In this document: piece by piece, positions 8,764-17,864 of the stretch | Layout: every line of letters starts with the position of its first letter | Position numbering within the stretch: the first letter of the stretch is position 1 | Source: Parafannyhessea umbonata | Lineage (GTDB): Bacteria; Actinomycetota; Coriobacteriia; Coriobacteriales; Atopobiaceae | Assembly (NCBI RefSeq): GCF_900111255.1 | Contig: NZ_FOGP01000003.1 | Coordinates: 186,001 to 250,000 of the forward strand | Length of the DNA: 64,000 nt | Direction of reading: 5' to 3' | The notes under the pieces: model-generated | Database searches by the model: none | Seen by the model: only the letters and a program-made list of their open reading frames with translations | Told to the model about the DNA's origin: nothing | Position numbers and translations under genes: made by a program

Positions 8764-8803
8764 CGACGCGCGGCGTCCCAGACACCGCGCGTCGCCCTTT
8801 TTT
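8764..8803 (+). terminator. Terminator of lsrR-lsrK-cupin
   Basis: A perfect 10-bp stem (CGACGCGCGG pairing with CCGCGCGTCG) is followed by CCC and six T. It lies 61 bp after the cupin stop and 40 bp before the convergent truA end. Confidence 0.93.
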
Positions 8804-8843
8804 GGGGACACTGCGGGACCAGACCAAGGAGGCCGGGGGGCAG

Positions 8844-9692
8844 CTAGACCCAAGGGACCAAGGCACCCTCGTCATACTCCACACTCTGGAACGTAAGCCC
8901 CTTCGCAGGCGCAGTGGGGCCCGCCGCCCTACGGTCCCGGGCGAGAAGCGCGGACGCGACCCACTCGGAATCTCGATGTCCCCTGCCGACCTCGACCAGG
9001 GTTCCCGTGATCGAGCGAACCATGTTGTGCAGGAAAGCATTGCCCACGACGTCAATCGCCACGATCTTCTCGCCCCCCTCGATATCATCCGTCACTCGCA
9101 CCGCTTCGAGGAATCGAGAGGTCGAGCGACCGTCCGACTCGATGAGCTCCGCCGAAGACGCCTTGCAGAAGCTCTTGAAGTCGTGCTCCCCCACAAGATG
9201 CGACGCGGCCTCGTCCATCGCCGCGACATCTAGCGAACCGACGCCCCTGAGCCACCAGGCATGGTCCCACGCCAGCACCGGACGCGCGGGCCCACAGCAG
9301 ATGCGATAGCGATAGCTGCGTCGACGGGCGTCAAAGCGGGCCGAAAAGCCCGCGCGAGCGCGAAAGAGCCCCAAGACCGAGATGTCATCGGGCGTGAGAG
9401 CCACAAGCGAGGCATGAAGCCTTCTGCCGACGCGCTCAAGCTCCTCAGACGTCACGGGCACGCTCACGTACTGCGCAAGCGCATGTACGCCCGAGTCGGT
9501 CCTTCCGGCGCACTCCATGTCCACGGGGCGCCTGAGGGCGGTCTCAAGCGCCTGACGGAGCTCGCCCTGGACGGTCCTCTGGCCCGGTTGCTCGGCGTAG
9601 CCCGAGAACTCCGCTCCGCGATAGCCAATTCGTGCGACGAGGGTTCCAGCCACGTCCTCCCGCGGCAGGCAACCGCACTCGAGCTCCGACAT
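8844..9692 (-). CDS. truA: tRNA pseudouridine(38-40) synthase TruA
   Basis: 282 residues. It carries the TruA catalytic motif AGRTDSGVHA near residue 60, whose Asp performs the isomerisation of uridines 38-40 in the tRNA anticodon arm. Further family segments are FSARFDARRRSYRYRI and FLHNMVRSI near the C-terminus. The ATG follows AGGAGA. It is the first gene after the rplQ terminator, in the same direction, an order common in Gram-positive ribosomal clusters. The C-terminus (about 25 residues past the last motif) is not distinctive. Confidence 0.95.
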   Translation of the reverse strand: MSELECGCLPREDVAGTLVARIGYRGAEFSGYAEQPGQRTVQGELRQALETALRRPVDMECAGRTDSGVHALAQYVSVPVTSEELERVGRRLHASLVALTPDDISVLGLFRARAGFSARFDARRRSYRYRICCGPARPVLAWDHAWWLRGVGSLDVAAMDEAASHLVGEHDFKSFCKASSAELIESDGRSTSRFLEAVRVTDDIEGGEKIVAIDVVGNAFLHNMVRSITGTLVEVGRGHRDSEWVASALLARDRRAAGPTAPAKGLTFQSVEYDEGALVPWV

Positions 9693-9830
9693 CGAGTCTC
9701 TCCTAACCTGATCGGGGCGCGACGCATGCTCGGAATGGAATCAGCCCGCCGCAGCACCTCTTGCTTCCATCATCAATCATATGACACAAGCAAGCCCTCC
9801 CGACTTCGGCAACCCCTTGGAACCACAACT

Positions 9831-9857
9831 AAAAAAGGAGGCCCCAAAGGGACCTCC
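9831..9857 (-). terminator. Terminator of the alpha operon after rplQ
   Basis: A 9-bp stem (9837-9845 with 9849-9857), loop of three, followed on the minus strand by six T. It separates rplQ from truA. Confidence 0.9.
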
Positions 9858-9882
9858 TCAAACGTTCTTGTGTGAACAAAGC

Positions 9883-10329
9883 CTACTCGGCGCTCTCCTC
9901 AGCCTCGGCAGGTGCGGCCTCGACCTTCTCGACCTTCTTGACGGAGGTCTTGGCGGCCTTGGCGACCGGCTCGGTCACGATCTCGATGATGACAACCTCT
10001 GCGTTGTCACCCTTGCGGGGACCAAGCTTCATGATGCGGGTATAACCACCGTTGCGGTCAGCCCACATGCCCTGAGCGGCCTTTTCAAAGACCTCGCGGA
10101 CGAGCTCCTTGTCGCCAACCTTGGCGATGGCGAGGCGGCGAGAGTGAAGGTCACCCTTCTTGGCCCAGGTGATGATTCTATCAACGTCGCCACGAATGGC
10201 CTTGGCACGAACGTCAAGGGTCTTGATGCGATCGTTGGCAAGAAGAGAAGCGACGAGGCTCTTCTTCATGGCCTTGGTATGGCTGGCATCAGTGCCGAGC
10301 TTCATACCCTTCTTCTTGTTGTGTCTCAT
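9883..10329 (-). CDS. rplQ: 50S ribosomal protein bL17
   Basis: 148 residues. The N-terminus MRHNKKKGMKLG and the core HTKAMKKSLV and NGGYTRI are typical of bL17, which binds 23S rRNA near the tunnel exit. A lysine/alanine/glutamate-rich tail of about 25 residues extends the usual 120-residue protein, a common trait in actinobacteria. Last gene of the alpha operon, 36 bp after rpoA and just before a terminator. Confidence 0.97.
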   Translation of the reverse strand: MRHNKKKGMKLGTDASHTKAMKKSLVASLLANDRIKTLDVRAKAIRGDVDRIITWAKKGDLHSRRLAIAKVGDKELVREVFEKAAQGMWADRNGGYTRIMKLGPRKGDNAEVVIIEIVTEPVAKAAKTSVKKVEKVEAAPAEAEESAE

Positions 10330-10365
10330 GGTCTAGCTACTCCTCAGTAAAACGTGCGACTTGTC

Positions 10366-11307
10366 CTAGGCCTTGAGGCCAAGACCCATGGTCTCGAGCT
10401 TGTCCTTGACTTCCTCGATGGACTTGACGCCAAAGTTGCGGATGTTGAGCAGGTCGTTCTCAGAGAACTCAACCAGCTGACGAACGGAGTGGATTCCAGC
10501 GCGCTTGAGGCAGTTGTAGGAGCGGACGGAGAGGTCCAGATCCTCAATCTGCTTGTCAAGCTCGGTGTTGTCCTCCTCGACGCCAGTGGCAAAGATGGAG
10601 ACGTCCTCATCGGGCTCCTCCTCATCAGCCAGGCTCATGAAGGCGTTCATGTGCTGGTTGATGATATTGGCCGCATCGACGACCGCGTCACGCGGGGCGA
10701 TGGAGCCGTTCGTCTCGACCTCAAGGACGAGGCGGTCATAGTTGGTGTGCTGGCCAACACGGCAAGGCTCGACGGTCTTTGCGCAGCGGCGCACGGGCGA
10801 GAAGAGCGAGTCGACGTGGATGACGCCAATGGGGTCACCGTCGCGCTCGTTGTCGTCGCCAGAGACGTAGCCACGACCGGTACCGATGGTCATCTGCATG
10901 GTGAGGTGCGCACCCTCGGCCAGCGTGCAAATCACGTGGTCGGGATTCACGAGCTCAAACTCAGCGGGGACACGGAAGTCGCCGCCAGTGACCGTGCAGG
11001 GGCCGTCGATGGACAGCGTTGCCGTTGCCTCGTCGCCAGTGCCCATGGAGCTGAACACGAGCCCCTTGACGTTCAGGACGATATCGGTAACGTCCTCGCG
11101 GACGCCCTCAACCGTCGTGAACTCGTGCTGGACGCCGTCGATCTGGATGGACTCGACAGCAGCTCCCTCAAGAGAGGAAAGCAGAACGCGGCGAAGAGAG
11201 TTGCCGAGGGTGTCGCCATAGCCACGCTCGAGCGGCTCCGCGATGACGCGGGCGAGGTTGTCGGAAATCTCTTCCACCGACACCTGCGGTCGGATGAATT
11301 CGGACAT
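10366..11307 (-). CDS. rpoA: RNA polymerase alpha subunit
   Basis: 313 residues with the N-terminal assembly domain (PLERGYGDTLGNSLRRVLLSS near residue 35) and a complete C-terminal DNA-binding domain at about 257-313. The latter contains LSVRSYNCLKRAGI and NFGVKSIEEV, which include the Arg, Asn-Cys, Gly, Lys-Ser residues that contact UP elements in E. coli. It nucleates polymerase assembly. It lies between rpsD and rplQ, the standard alpha-operon order. A similar CTD-like module occurs on RpoC in this genome (see 44769-44930). Confidence 0.98.
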   Translation of the reverse strand: MSEFIRPQVSVEEISDNLARVIAEPLERGYGDTLGNSLRRVLLSSLEGAAVESIQIDGVQHEFTTVEGVREDVTDIVLNVKGLVFSSMGTGDEATATLSIDGPCTVTGGDFRVPAEFELVNPDHVICTLAEGAHLTMQMTIGTGRGYVSGDDNERDGDPIGVIHVDSLFSPVRRCAKTVEPCRVGQHTNYDRLVLEVETNGSIAPRDAVVDAANIINQHMNAFMSLADEEEPDEDVSIFATGVEEDNTELDKQIEDLDLSVRSYNCLKRAGIHSVRQLVEFSENDLLNIRNFGVKSIEEVKDKLETMGLGLKA

Positions 11308-11330
11308 GAATACCTCCTACCGTTCCAGGC

Positions 11331-11924
11331 TTACTTGGAGTAGAGCTCGACGATGAGCTGTGCGTCAATCTCAAGATCGATCTGATCGCGAGCGGGAGTC
11401 TGGAGGACGGAGCCCTGCAGCTTCTCGATGTCAACCTCGAGCCAAGCGGGAACCGCCATGTGCTCAGAGGAGATCAGAGCCTCCTTGATGGGGAGAAGGT
11501 CCTTCGCCTTGTTGGCGACGGCGACGACGTCGCCAGTCTTCACCTGATAGGAGGGAATGTCGACGCGCTTGCCGTTCACGGTAATGTGGCCGTGGCGGAC
11601 GGTCTGACGGGCCTCCTTGCGAGTGCGGGCGAAGCCGAGGCGGAAGACGACGTTGTCAAGACGGGTCTCGAGGAGAGCCATCAGGTTGTCACCAGTGACA
11701 CCCTCGATCTTCTTAGCCCTGTCATAGTAGCTGCGGAACTGCTTCTCGAGAACGCCGTAAATAAACTTGGCCTTCTGCTTCTCACGCAGCTGCATGCCGT
11801 ACTCGCTCTCCTGGCGACGACGACGCTTGGGCTGACGGTTAGACTTCTTGTTGAGGCCCATGACGATCGGATCGATGTCAAGCTGGCGGCACCTCTTAAG
11901 GACAGGGGTCCTATCAATTGCCAT
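11331..11924 (-). CDS. rpsD: 30S ribosomal protein uS4
   Basis: 197 residues, close to the usual 200. It has the S4 RNA-binding motif near residues 90-150 (MALLETRLDNVVFRLGFA, VRHGHITVNGK). The N-terminal part lacks the four-cysteine zinc knuckle seen in some uS4 proteins and reads LKRCRQLDID, the C-minus form. uS4 is a primary 16S rRNA binder and helps set decoding accuracy. It lies between rpsK and rpoA. Confidence 0.97.
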   Translation of the reverse strand: MAIDRTPVLKRCRQLDIDPIVMGLNKKSNRQPKRRRRQESEYGMQLREKQKAKFIYGVLEKQFRSYYDRAKKIEGVTGDNLMALLETRLDNVVFRLGFARTRKEARQTVRHGHITVNGKRVDIPSYQVKTGDVVAVANKAKDLLPIKEALISSEHMAVPAWLEVDIEKLQGSVLQTPARDQIDLEIDAQLIVELYSK

Positions 11925-11941
11925 TATGCTGTCCTTCCCTA

Positions 11942-12343
11942 CTAGTTACGACGACGCTTCTTGGGGCGGCAGCCGTTGTGTGCGATGGGGGTCTTGTCCT
12001 GAATGCCAGAGACCTCGAGGCCAGCGGCCTGGAGGGAGCGGACTGCGGTCTCGCGACCGGAACCCGGGCCCTTGACGTACACGACGACCTTGTGCAGACC
12101 GTGCTCCATTGCTGCCTTGGCGCAAGCCTCGGCTGCGACCTGAGCCGCAAACGGAGTGGACTTACGAGAGCCCTTGAAGCCGGCGGTACCACCAGACTGC
12201 CAGGCGATGACGTTGCCCTGGGGGTCGGTGATGGAGATGATCGTGTTGTTGAACGTGCTCTTGATGTGAGCCTGGCCCACAGCAATGTTCTTGCGCTCAG
12301 CGCGACGGACGTGCGTGGTGCGCTGGTTCTTCTTCTGTGCCAT
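11942..12343 (-). CDS. rpsK: 30S ribosomal protein uS11
   Basis: 133 residues. Typical segments are [30 protein letters not shown] and the C-terminal [14 protein letters not shown]. uS11 sits on the 30S platform next to the mRNA exit. It is 10 bp downstream of rpsM in the alpha operon. Confidence 0.98.
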   Translation of the reverse strand: MAQKKNQRTTHVRRAERKNIAVGQAHIKSTFNNTIISITDPQGNVIAWQSGGTAGFKGSRKSTPFAAQVAAEACAKAAMEHGLHKVVVYVKGPGSGRETAVRSLQAAGLEVSGIQDKTPIAHNGCRPKKRRRN

Positions 12344-12353
12344 TGTTTACTCC

Positions 12354-12725
12354 CTAACCGCGCTTCTTTGCACCGATCTGACGCTTCTTGCCCTTGCGGG
12401 TGCGAGCGTTGGTGTGGGTGCGCTGGCCGTGGACAGGAAGACCCTTGCGGTGACGGAGACCGCGGTAGCAGCCAATCTCCATCAGGCGAGAGATGTTGGT
12501 GCGAACCTCGCGGCGGAGGTCACCCTCGGTGGTGAAATTCGCGTCGATGTAATCGCGAATCTTGGTCACCTCGTCCTCGGTGAGATCCTTGACGCGGGTA
12601 TCGGGGTTAACGCCGGCCTCCGCGCAGATCTTGGTCGCGCTGGTCTGACCGATGCCGTAAAGATACGTAAGACCGACCTCGACGCGCTTGTCACGCGGCA
12701 GGTCGACACCATTAATACGTGCCAA
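12354..12725 (-). CDS. rpsM: 30S ribosomal protein uS13
   Basis: 123 residues. It starts [17 protein letters not shown] and contains the helix-two-turn-helix region YLYGIG and the tail [13 protein letters not shown]. uS13 contacts P-site tRNA and the 50S at the head of the small subunit. It follows rpmJ by 15 bp. Confidence 0.98.
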   Translation of the reverse strand: MARINGVDLPRDKRVEVGLTYLYGIGQTSATKICAEAGVNPDTRVKDLTEDEVTKIRDYIDANFTTEGDLRREVRTNISRLMEIGCYRGLRHRKGLPVHGQRTHTNARTRKGKKRQIGAKKRG

Positions 12726-12740
12726 CTTCGAACTCCTCTC

Positions 12741-12854
12741 TTAGCCCTGACGCTGCTTGTGGCGAGGGTTCTCGCAAATCACGTAAACCTTGCCATGGCG
12801 ACGAATGACCTTGCACTTGTCGCACATCTTCTTGACCGAAGGACGTACCTTCAT
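12741..12854 (-). CDS. rpmJ: 50S ribosomal protein bL36, zinc-binding form
   Basis: 37 codons, read directly from the sequence. The protein begins [14 protein letters not shown] and ends HKQRQG. Three cysteines (residues 11, 14, 27) and a histidine (residue 32) form the C-x2-C-x12-C-x4-H zinc ribbon of the C-plus type. A ribosome site AAGGAATTGAGC precedes the ATG. It lies between infA and rpsM as usual. Confidence 0.96.
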   Translation of the reverse strand: MKVRPSVKKMCDKCKVIRRHGKVYVICENPRHKQRQG

Positions 12855-13000
12855 GCTCAATTCCTTCCGGTAGTGCGGATACGAACTGGTGGTGCTTCTG
12901 GCGCCCAGGTGGAGCTGAAACGCCTCTATCTACTCGCCCAGCCGCAGGCGTGAATATCCAAAGGCTGGATGCGTCCGAGGACGCGAGCTGTATTGCCCGG

Positions 13001-13219
13001 TTACTTATAGCGATAGGTGATGCGCCCGCGAGTCAGGTCATACGGGGAAATCTCGACGACAACCTTATCGCCCGGAAGGATGCGAATGTAGTTCATTCGA
13101 ATCTTGCCGGAAATGGTGCAAAGGATGACCTTGCCGTTTTCAAGCTCGACGTTGAACATCGCGTTGGGAAGGGGCTCCAGTACAGTGCCCTCCAGCTCGA
13201 TTCCTGCTTGTTTGCTCAC
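13001..13219 (-). CDS. infA: Translation initiation factor IF-1
   Basis: The GTG at 13219 gives 72 residues, exactly the normal IF-1 length, beginning (M)[12 protein letters not shown]. An in-frame ATG at 13246 would add nine unrelated residues and lacks a ribosome site. The OB-fold segments [28 protein letters not shown] and the end [13 protein letters not shown] are standard. IF-1 occupies the A site during initiation. A promoter lies about 40 bp upstream. Confidence 0.95.
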   Translation of the reverse strand: MSKQAGIELEGTVLEPLPNAMFNVELENGKVILCTISGKIRMNYIRILPGDKVVVEISPYDLTRGRITYRYK

Positions 13220-13257
13220 CCTACCTACTTTCTCCCTGCTAATCACAGCGACTGAAT

Positions 13258-13286
13258 ATCATACATAAGTATGAAAGGCACGTCCA
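13258..13286 (-). promoter_or_regulatory. Candidate infA promoter
   Basis: On the minus strand, TGGACG (13281-13286), a 17-bp spacer, and TATGAT (13258-13263). A small palindrome CATAC-TTAT-GTATG overlaps the spacer and -10. Confidence 0.6.
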
Positions 13287-13365
13287 TACTGGCACGCACC
13301 GTCCACATCAACTGCGCAAACAGAGCCCGATTATGCTCAGAGCAAAGCCAAATAATCGCAGCGAG

Positions 13366-14166
13366 TTAGCCCGCGTCCTTCTCCCCGCCCTGCATCGAAC
13401 ACCACGGGCCGTGATCGTCCTGCGTGAGAACGACCGGACCGTCTTCAGTGATGCCGATCGTGTTCTCATAGTGAGCGGCGGGAAGCCCATCTTTGGTAAC
13501 GACGGTCCAGCCGTTGTCGAGTACTCGATTGCGATACGACCCGAGCGTGATCATAGGCTCGATGGCAATGACCATGCCGACCTGCAGACGGACGCCGCGT
13601 CCCCTCTTCCCGTAATTAGGAACATTGGGGTCCTCGTGCATGCTGTGACCAACTCCGTGGCCAACATACTCACGCACGACGCCGTAGCCGTTGCCCTCTG
13701 CGAGACTCTGGATCGCGTAGCCGACATCACCCAGCGTGTTGCCCGGAACGGCCTGCTCGATGCCGGCCTTCAGGCAATCTCGCGTACATTCGCACAGACC
13801 CCGAACCTCATCGGACACGTTGCCAACGTAGAATGTCCAGGCATTGTCTCCCGCCCAGCCGGCTTTGTTGGCACCCACATCGATTGATAGGATGTCTCCG
13901 TCCTTGAGGATGGCCCCCATAGAGGGGATGCCGTGAACGATCTGTTCGTTGACCGAGGCACAGAGGCTTCCCGGAAAGCCACCATAGCCCTTGAAGCCCG
14001 GCTTGGCATCATGAAGCCTAATGAACCTCTCTACGGCCGCATCAATCTCTGCGGTAGAGACTCCCGGCCTGGCCATCGACCCAGCAAGGCGGAGAGCACG
14101 CTTGGACAGGTCGCCCGCAGTCAGGCGATAGTCCTCCATCTCCGCCAGGGACTTAATGAAAATCAT
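13366..14166 (-). CDS. map: Methionine aminopeptidase, type I
   Basis: 266 residues. It removes the initiator methionine from new proteins. The dinuclear metal site is visible: IDVGANKAGWAGDNAW supplies two aspartates, YVGHGVGHSMHEDP a histidine, and IEPM the first glutamate. Its ATG overlaps the adk stop (ATGA), so translation is probably coupled. The C-terminal 20 residues beyond VLTQ are an unremarkable extension. Confidence 0.96.
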   Translation of the reverse strand: MIFIKSLAEMEDYRLTAGDLSKRALRLAGSMARPGVSTAEIDAAVERFIRLHDAKPGFKGYGGFPGSLCASVNEQIVHGIPSMGAILKDGDILSIDVGANKAGWAGDNAWTFYVGNVSDEVRGLCECTRDCLKAGIEQAVPGNTLGDVGYAIQSLAEGNGYGVVREYVGHGVGHSMHEDPNVPNYGKRGRGVRLQVGMVIAIEPMITLGSYRNRVLDNGWTVVTKDGLPAAHYENTIGITEDGPVVLTQDDHGPWCSMQGGEKDAG

Positions 14167-14789
14167 AGTCCGAGGAGGGTCTTGACATCGGCGTAGACCT
14201 CGTCGACGGGACGGTCGCCGTCGACGGTCTTCAGGATGCCGTGACCGCCGTAGTACTCGACCAGGGGCTCAGTCTGGTTCTTATACGTGTCGAGGCGACG
14301 TGCGATGGTCTCAGGCTTGTCATCGTCGCGCTGATACACCTCGCCGCCGCAGCGGGGGCAGGTGTCAACGCCGGCGGGAGCGGTGTAGCCGCAGTCCTTG
14401 CAAGTGCGGCGCGAGGAAAGGCGGCTGATGATGACCTCAGAGGCGACGTCGACGAGAAGAGCGGCGTCCAGGTTCACCCCCATGGCCTCGAGCTCGCCGT
14501 CAAGAGCGACGGCCTGGTCGGTGTTGCGGGGGAACCCATCAAGGATGAAGCCCTTCTTGGCATCGTCCTCCTCGAGACGCTCCTTGACGAGGTCGATGAC
14601 GAGCTGGTCGGGAACGAGCTGGCCTGCGTCCATGTAGCCCTTGGCTTCCTTGCCAAGCTTGCTCTGGGCCTTAACGGCAGCGCGAAGAAGGTCGCCCGTG
14701 GAGATGTGGGCAACGCCGTAGTCCGCGACGAGCTTCTGAGCCTGTGTGCCCTTACCTGCGCCAGGAGCACCAAGGAGAACGATGTTCAT
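14163..14789 (-). CDS. adk: Adenylate kinase with zinc lid
   Basis: 208 residues from the ATG at 14789, beginning MNIVLLGAPGAGKGTQAQ, the P-loop. It interconverts ATP, ADP and AMP. The lid carries a four-cysteine zinc site (CKDC and CPRC, around residues 127-147), the long Gram-positive form. The open frame reaches further upstream but only this start fits the family. It heads a unit with map after the secY terminator. Confidence 0.97.
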   Translation of the reverse strand: MNIVLLGAPGAGKGTQAQKLVADYGVAHISTGDLLRAAVKAQSKLGKEAKGYMDAGQLVPDQLVIDLVKERLEEDDAKKGFILDGFPRNTDQAVALDGELEAMGVNLDAALLVDVASEVIISRLSSRRTCKDCGYTAPAGVDTCPRCGGEVYQRDDDKPETIARRLDTYKNQTEPLVEYYGGHGILKTVDGDRPVDEVYADVKTLLGL

Positions 14790-14854
14790 GCGGTAGACCG
14801 CCTTTCGAAAACGACATGCGAACAGTAATTGGGCGCAAACGCCCATCATCCACC

Positions 14855-14883
14855 AGTCTAGCCACGTGCAGGGCTTTCGTGAA
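14855..14883 (-). promoter_or_regulatory. Candidate adk-map promoter
   Basis: On the minus strand, TTCACG (14878-14883), 17 bp, TAGACT (14855-14860). It lies between the secY terminator and adk. Confidence 0.6.
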
Positions 14884-14910
14884 TGTGCTAATTAAAAATC
14901 CCACGCGCAG

Positions 14911-14950
14911 AAAAAGAAGAGCCAGGTCTCCAAAGGAAGACCTGGCTCTT
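14911..14950 (-). terminator. Terminator after secY
   Basis: A perfect 13-bp stem (AAGAGCCAGGTCT at 14917-14929 with its complement at 14938-14950), followed on the minus strand by CTTTTTC. It divides the spc operon from adk-map-alpha. Confidence 0.93.
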
Positions 14951-14975
14951 TTTGAAATACGCACCGCGTTTGAGC

Positions 14976-16256
14976 TTACTTAAAGAAGCCCTCGTAGTTG
15001 TGCATCTTCAGCTGGGACTCCAGCTGAGCGATGGTATCCATCGCAACGCCAACCAGAATCAGCACCGAAGTTCCGCCAAACGACTGCATCAGCGTGTTGC
15101 CGGTGATGCTGAAAAGAATAGACGGCACGACGGCAAGAACCGCCATGAAGAGCGCGCCCGGAAGCGTAATGTGATCGAGAACGCTCTTGATGTAGCCTGC
15201 CGTAGCGCCACCAGGTCGAACGCCCGGAATAAAACCGCCGGCCTTGCGAAGCTGATCGGCCGTCTCCTCGGGATTGAACACCATGGAAGTGTAGAAATAT
15301 GCGAAGAAGACGATGAGCAGAACAGAGAGGGCCCAGTTAATCCAACCAGAGGCGAGTGCATTCGCGAACGCCTGGATCCAACCGACGCTCGGGAAGAACA
15401 CAGCCAGCTGAGCAGGAAGGTACAGCAGCGCGGAGGCGAAGATTATGGGTACGACGCCTGCGGTGTTGACCTTGATCGGCAGATACGTGGACTGGCCACC
15501 CATGATCCTGCGACCAACGACCCTCTTGGCATACTGCACCGGGATGCGGCGCTGGCCACGCTCGATGTAAATAATCACCGGAATGATGGCGATGACGACG
15601 AGCAGGGTAATGATCGTAATGATCATGCCCATGGAGTCGCTATTAATCGAAGAGATTAGGGCAGTAGGCAGACCGGCGATGATGTTCGCAAAGATGATGA
15701 GAGACATGCCGTTGCCGATGCCGCGCTGCGTGATAACCTCACCCAGCCACATAATGATGATAGCACCCGTCAGAAGGACGCCCACGATGACGAAGTCCTC
15801 GATGACCTCAGGGAAGCCCATCTGGGAGAAATCAATGCCGTAGCTCTTAAAGAGGAAGAGGTAGCCAATCGCGTTGATGAGCGCAAGGACAATCGTCAGA
15901 TAACGAGTGTACTGCGTAATCTTGCGCTGGCCGGACTCGCCCTCCTTGGCAAGCTCGCCCAGAGAGGGAATCACTGCCTGGAACATCTGCAGAATAATCT
16001 GCGCGGTGATGTAGGGCATGATTCCCAGACTGAACACGGAGACGCGAGAAAGTGCGCCGCCGGAGAACAGATTCAGAACCGCAATGGCTCCGCTGCCAGC
16101 GGACGCGGCAGAGAACGCGTCGAGCATGCCCTTGAAGGGCACGCCCGGCGCGGGAAGATAGGCGCCAAAGCGATAGAGGAGCAGGATTCCGACCGTAACC
16201 AGAATCTTGTTCCTAAGCTCAGGAACTCGGAATGCGTTTGCAATTCCCTTTAGCAC
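14976..16256 (-). CDS. secY: Preprotein translocase subunit SecY
   Basis: 426 residues, ten transmembrane helices, the usual SecY length. Recognisable parts are the first plug region [28 protein letters not shown], and the cytoplasmic loop [15 protein letters not shown]. It forms the membrane protein channel with SecE (56103-56498). It starts at a GTG at 16256 that overlaps the end of rplO by 7 bases. Confidence 0.98.
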   Translation of the reverse strand: MLKGIANAFRVPELRNKILVTVGILLLYRFGAYLPAPGVPFKGMLDAFSAASAGSGAIAVLNLFSGGALSRVSVFSLGIMPYITAQIILQMFQAVIPSLGELAKEGESGQRKITQYTRYLTIVLALINAIGYLFLFKSYGIDFSQMGFPEVIEDFVIVGVLLTGAIIIMWLGEVITQRGIGNGMSLIIFANIIAGLPTALISSINSDSMGMIITIITLLVVIAIIPVIIYIERGQRRIPVQYAKRVVGRRIMGGQSTYLPIKVNTAGVVPIIFASALLYLPAQLAVFFPSVGWIQAFANALASGWINWALSVLLIVFFAYFYTSMVFNPEETADQLRKAGGFIPGVRPGGATAGYIKSVLDHITLPGALFMAVLAVVPSILFSITGNTLMQSFGGTSVLILVGVAMDTIAQLESQLKMHNYEGFFK

Positions 16257-16699
16257 GCCTGCTCGACCTTTCCTCCGGCCGCCTCGATCTTGGCCTTAGC
16301 AGAGGCGGAGACCTTATCAACCTTCACCGTAAGCTTCTTGGTGAGCTCGCCGTCGCCCAGGACCTTAACAGGGATGTAGTCGTGCTTGATAACACCCTTG
16401 GCCATCAGGGACTCAGCATCGACGGTGTCGCCGTCGGCGAAAAGGCCCTCGAGGCGAGCGACGTTCACAGGAGCGTACTCGACACGGTTGTGATTGGTGA
16501 AGCCGGGGAGCTTAGGAAGACGCATGGCGAGCGGCTGCTGGCCACCCTCGAATCCTGCGCCCTTGCCACCGCCGGAGCGGGAAAGCTGGCCCTTGGTGCC
16601 GCGGCCGGCAGTGGTGCCGTGACCAGAAGAGTTACCGCGGCCGATGCGCTTGCGGTTCTTCTTGGCGCCCTCCGCGGGACGAAGATCATTGAGCTGCAT
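16250..16699 (-). CDS. rplO: 50S ribosomal protein uL15
   Basis: 149 residues from the ATG at 16699, which follows TAGGAG. It begins [22 protein letters not shown], and has GQKSRSGG-like basic N-terminus, [14 protein letters not shown] and the C-terminal globular domain. uL15 is a late-assembling 23S rRNA binder. It overlaps secY. Confidence 0.97.
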   Translation of the reverse strand: MQLNDLRPAEGAKKNRKRIGRGNSSGHGTTAGRGTKGQLSRSGGGKGAGFEGGQQPLAMRLPKLPGFTNHNRVEYAPVNVARLEGLFADGDTVDAESLMAKGVIKHDYIPVKVLGDGELTKKLTVKVDKVSASAKAKIEAAGGKVEQAC

Positions 16700-16709
16700 T
16701 GGATAACTC

Positions 16710-16898
16710 CTAGTTCTCTTCAACCTCAACAAGGTGCTTGACCTTGAAGATCATTCCACGAACGCTCGGGTTGTCGGGCAGCACGGAGACGTCGCCGATC
16801 TTGCGGAGACCCATTGCACGACAAGTGCGAGTCTGGTCCTCCTTGACGGACGCAACGGCGCTGCGGACGAGCTTAACGGTGAGCTTCTTCTCTGCCAT
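16710..16898 (-). CDS. rpmD: 50S ribosomal protein uL30
   Basis: 62 residues with the uL30 core [22 protein letters not shown] and [12 protein letters not shown]. Small 23S rRNA-binding protein, 2 bp from the rpsE stop and 10 bp before rplO. Confidence 0.97.
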   Translation of the reverse strand: MAEKKLTVKLVRSAVASVKEDQTRTCRAMGLRKIGDVSVLPDNPSVRGMIFKVKHLVEVEEN

Positions 16899-16900
16899 CG

Positions 16901-17422
16901 TTATGCCTCCTTACCGTTGAACATCTCGCTGACGGTGATGCCGCGACGTGCTGCGGCCTCCTCGGGGCTGTTGAGCTCCTTGAGAGCCTCGGCGGCAGCC
17001 TTGATCGCGTTAAGAGCGTTGTTGGTGCCGAGAGACTTGGAGATGACGTTGCGGATACCCGCGAGCTCGAAGAGAGGACGGACGGGGCCGCCGGCGATAA
17101 CACCGGTACCCTCGACAGCCGGCCTCATGATGATGTGGCCCGCACCGTAGTGGCCCTCGACGGGGTGAGGAATGGAACCGCCCTCGGTGACAGGCACCTT
17201 GAACATGTTCTTCTTAGCATCCTCGACGCCCTTCTGGATGGCCTGGGGGACCTCAGCGGACTTGCCCATGCCAAGGCCGACGTTGCCCTTGCCGTCGCCG
17301 ACGACGACGAGAGCGACGAGCGACATGCGGCTGCCGCCCTTGACGGTCTTAGAGACACGGTGGATGTAGACTACGCGCTCCTGAAGATCGGAGTCATTCT
17401 GGCGCTTACGATCACGTGGCAT
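16901..17422 (-). CDS. rpsE: 30S ribosomal protein uS5
   Basis: 173 residues. The double-stranded-RNA-binding domain (ERVVYIHRVSKTVKGG, FSALVVVGDGKG-like stretch) and the C-terminal GTGVIAGGPVRPLFELAGI are typical. uS5 lines the mRNA entry channel and affects fidelity. Confidence 0.98.
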   Translation of the reverse strand: MPRDRKRQNDSDLQERVVYIHRVSKTVKGGSRMSLVALVVVGDGKGNVGLGMGKSAEVPQAIQKGVEDAKKNMFKVPVTEGGSIPHPVEGHYGAGHIIMRPAVEGTGVIAGGPVRPLFELAGIRNVISKSLGTNNALNAIKAAAEALKELNSPEEAAARRGITVSEMFNGKEA

Positions 17423-17433
17423 TCAAATTCCTC

Positions 17434-17802
17434 CTAGAACTTCAGGCCCGCAGCGCGAGCGGCGTCGGCCAGGGCCTTTACGCGGCCGTGATAGATGTGG
17501 CCACCGCGGTCAAAGGTAACCTCGGTGACGCCCTTCTCGAGAGCACGCTCTGCAACGAGCTTGCCGACGAACTCCGCGGCCTCCTTGTTGGAGCCGATCT
17601 TGTTCTCAGCCTTGAACTCAGCACTGAGCGTAGAAGCGGAGCAAAGGGTCCTGCCTGCGACATCGTCGATGACGGAGGCATAGATGTTGGCGTTGGTACG
17701 ACGAACGCTCAGACGAGGGCGCTCGGCGGTGCCGGAAACCTTGGCGCGAATGCGGCGCTGGCGGCGCTTGAGGCCGGCGCGCTTTGCCTGGTTCTTGTTC
17801 AT
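17434..17802 (-). CDS. rplR: 50S ribosomal protein uL18
   Basis: 122 residues ending AAGLKF, with [18 protein letters not shown] and [16 protein letters not shown]. uL18 binds 5S rRNA with uL5. It follows rplF after a 62-bp gap that contains a stem-loop. Confidence 0.97.
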   Translation of the reverse strand: MNKNQAKRAGLKRRQRRIRAKVSGTAERPRLSVRRTNANIYASVIDDVAGRTLCSASTLSAEFKAENKIGSNKEAAEFVGKLVAERALEKGVTEVTFDRGGHIYHGRVKALADAARAAGLKF

Positions 17803-17820
17803 TCCTTCTCCTTAACCACG

Positions 17821-17842
17821 CCATCACCTGACGGGGTGATGG
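17821..17842 (-). other. Hairpin between rplF and rplR
   Basis: A perfect 8-bp stem (CCATCACC with GGTGATGG) and six-base loop, without a T-run. It may be a processing or regulatory stem within the spc message. Confidence 0.55.
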
Positions 17843-17864
17843 TCTTTCCTTATCGTCAGCGAGA

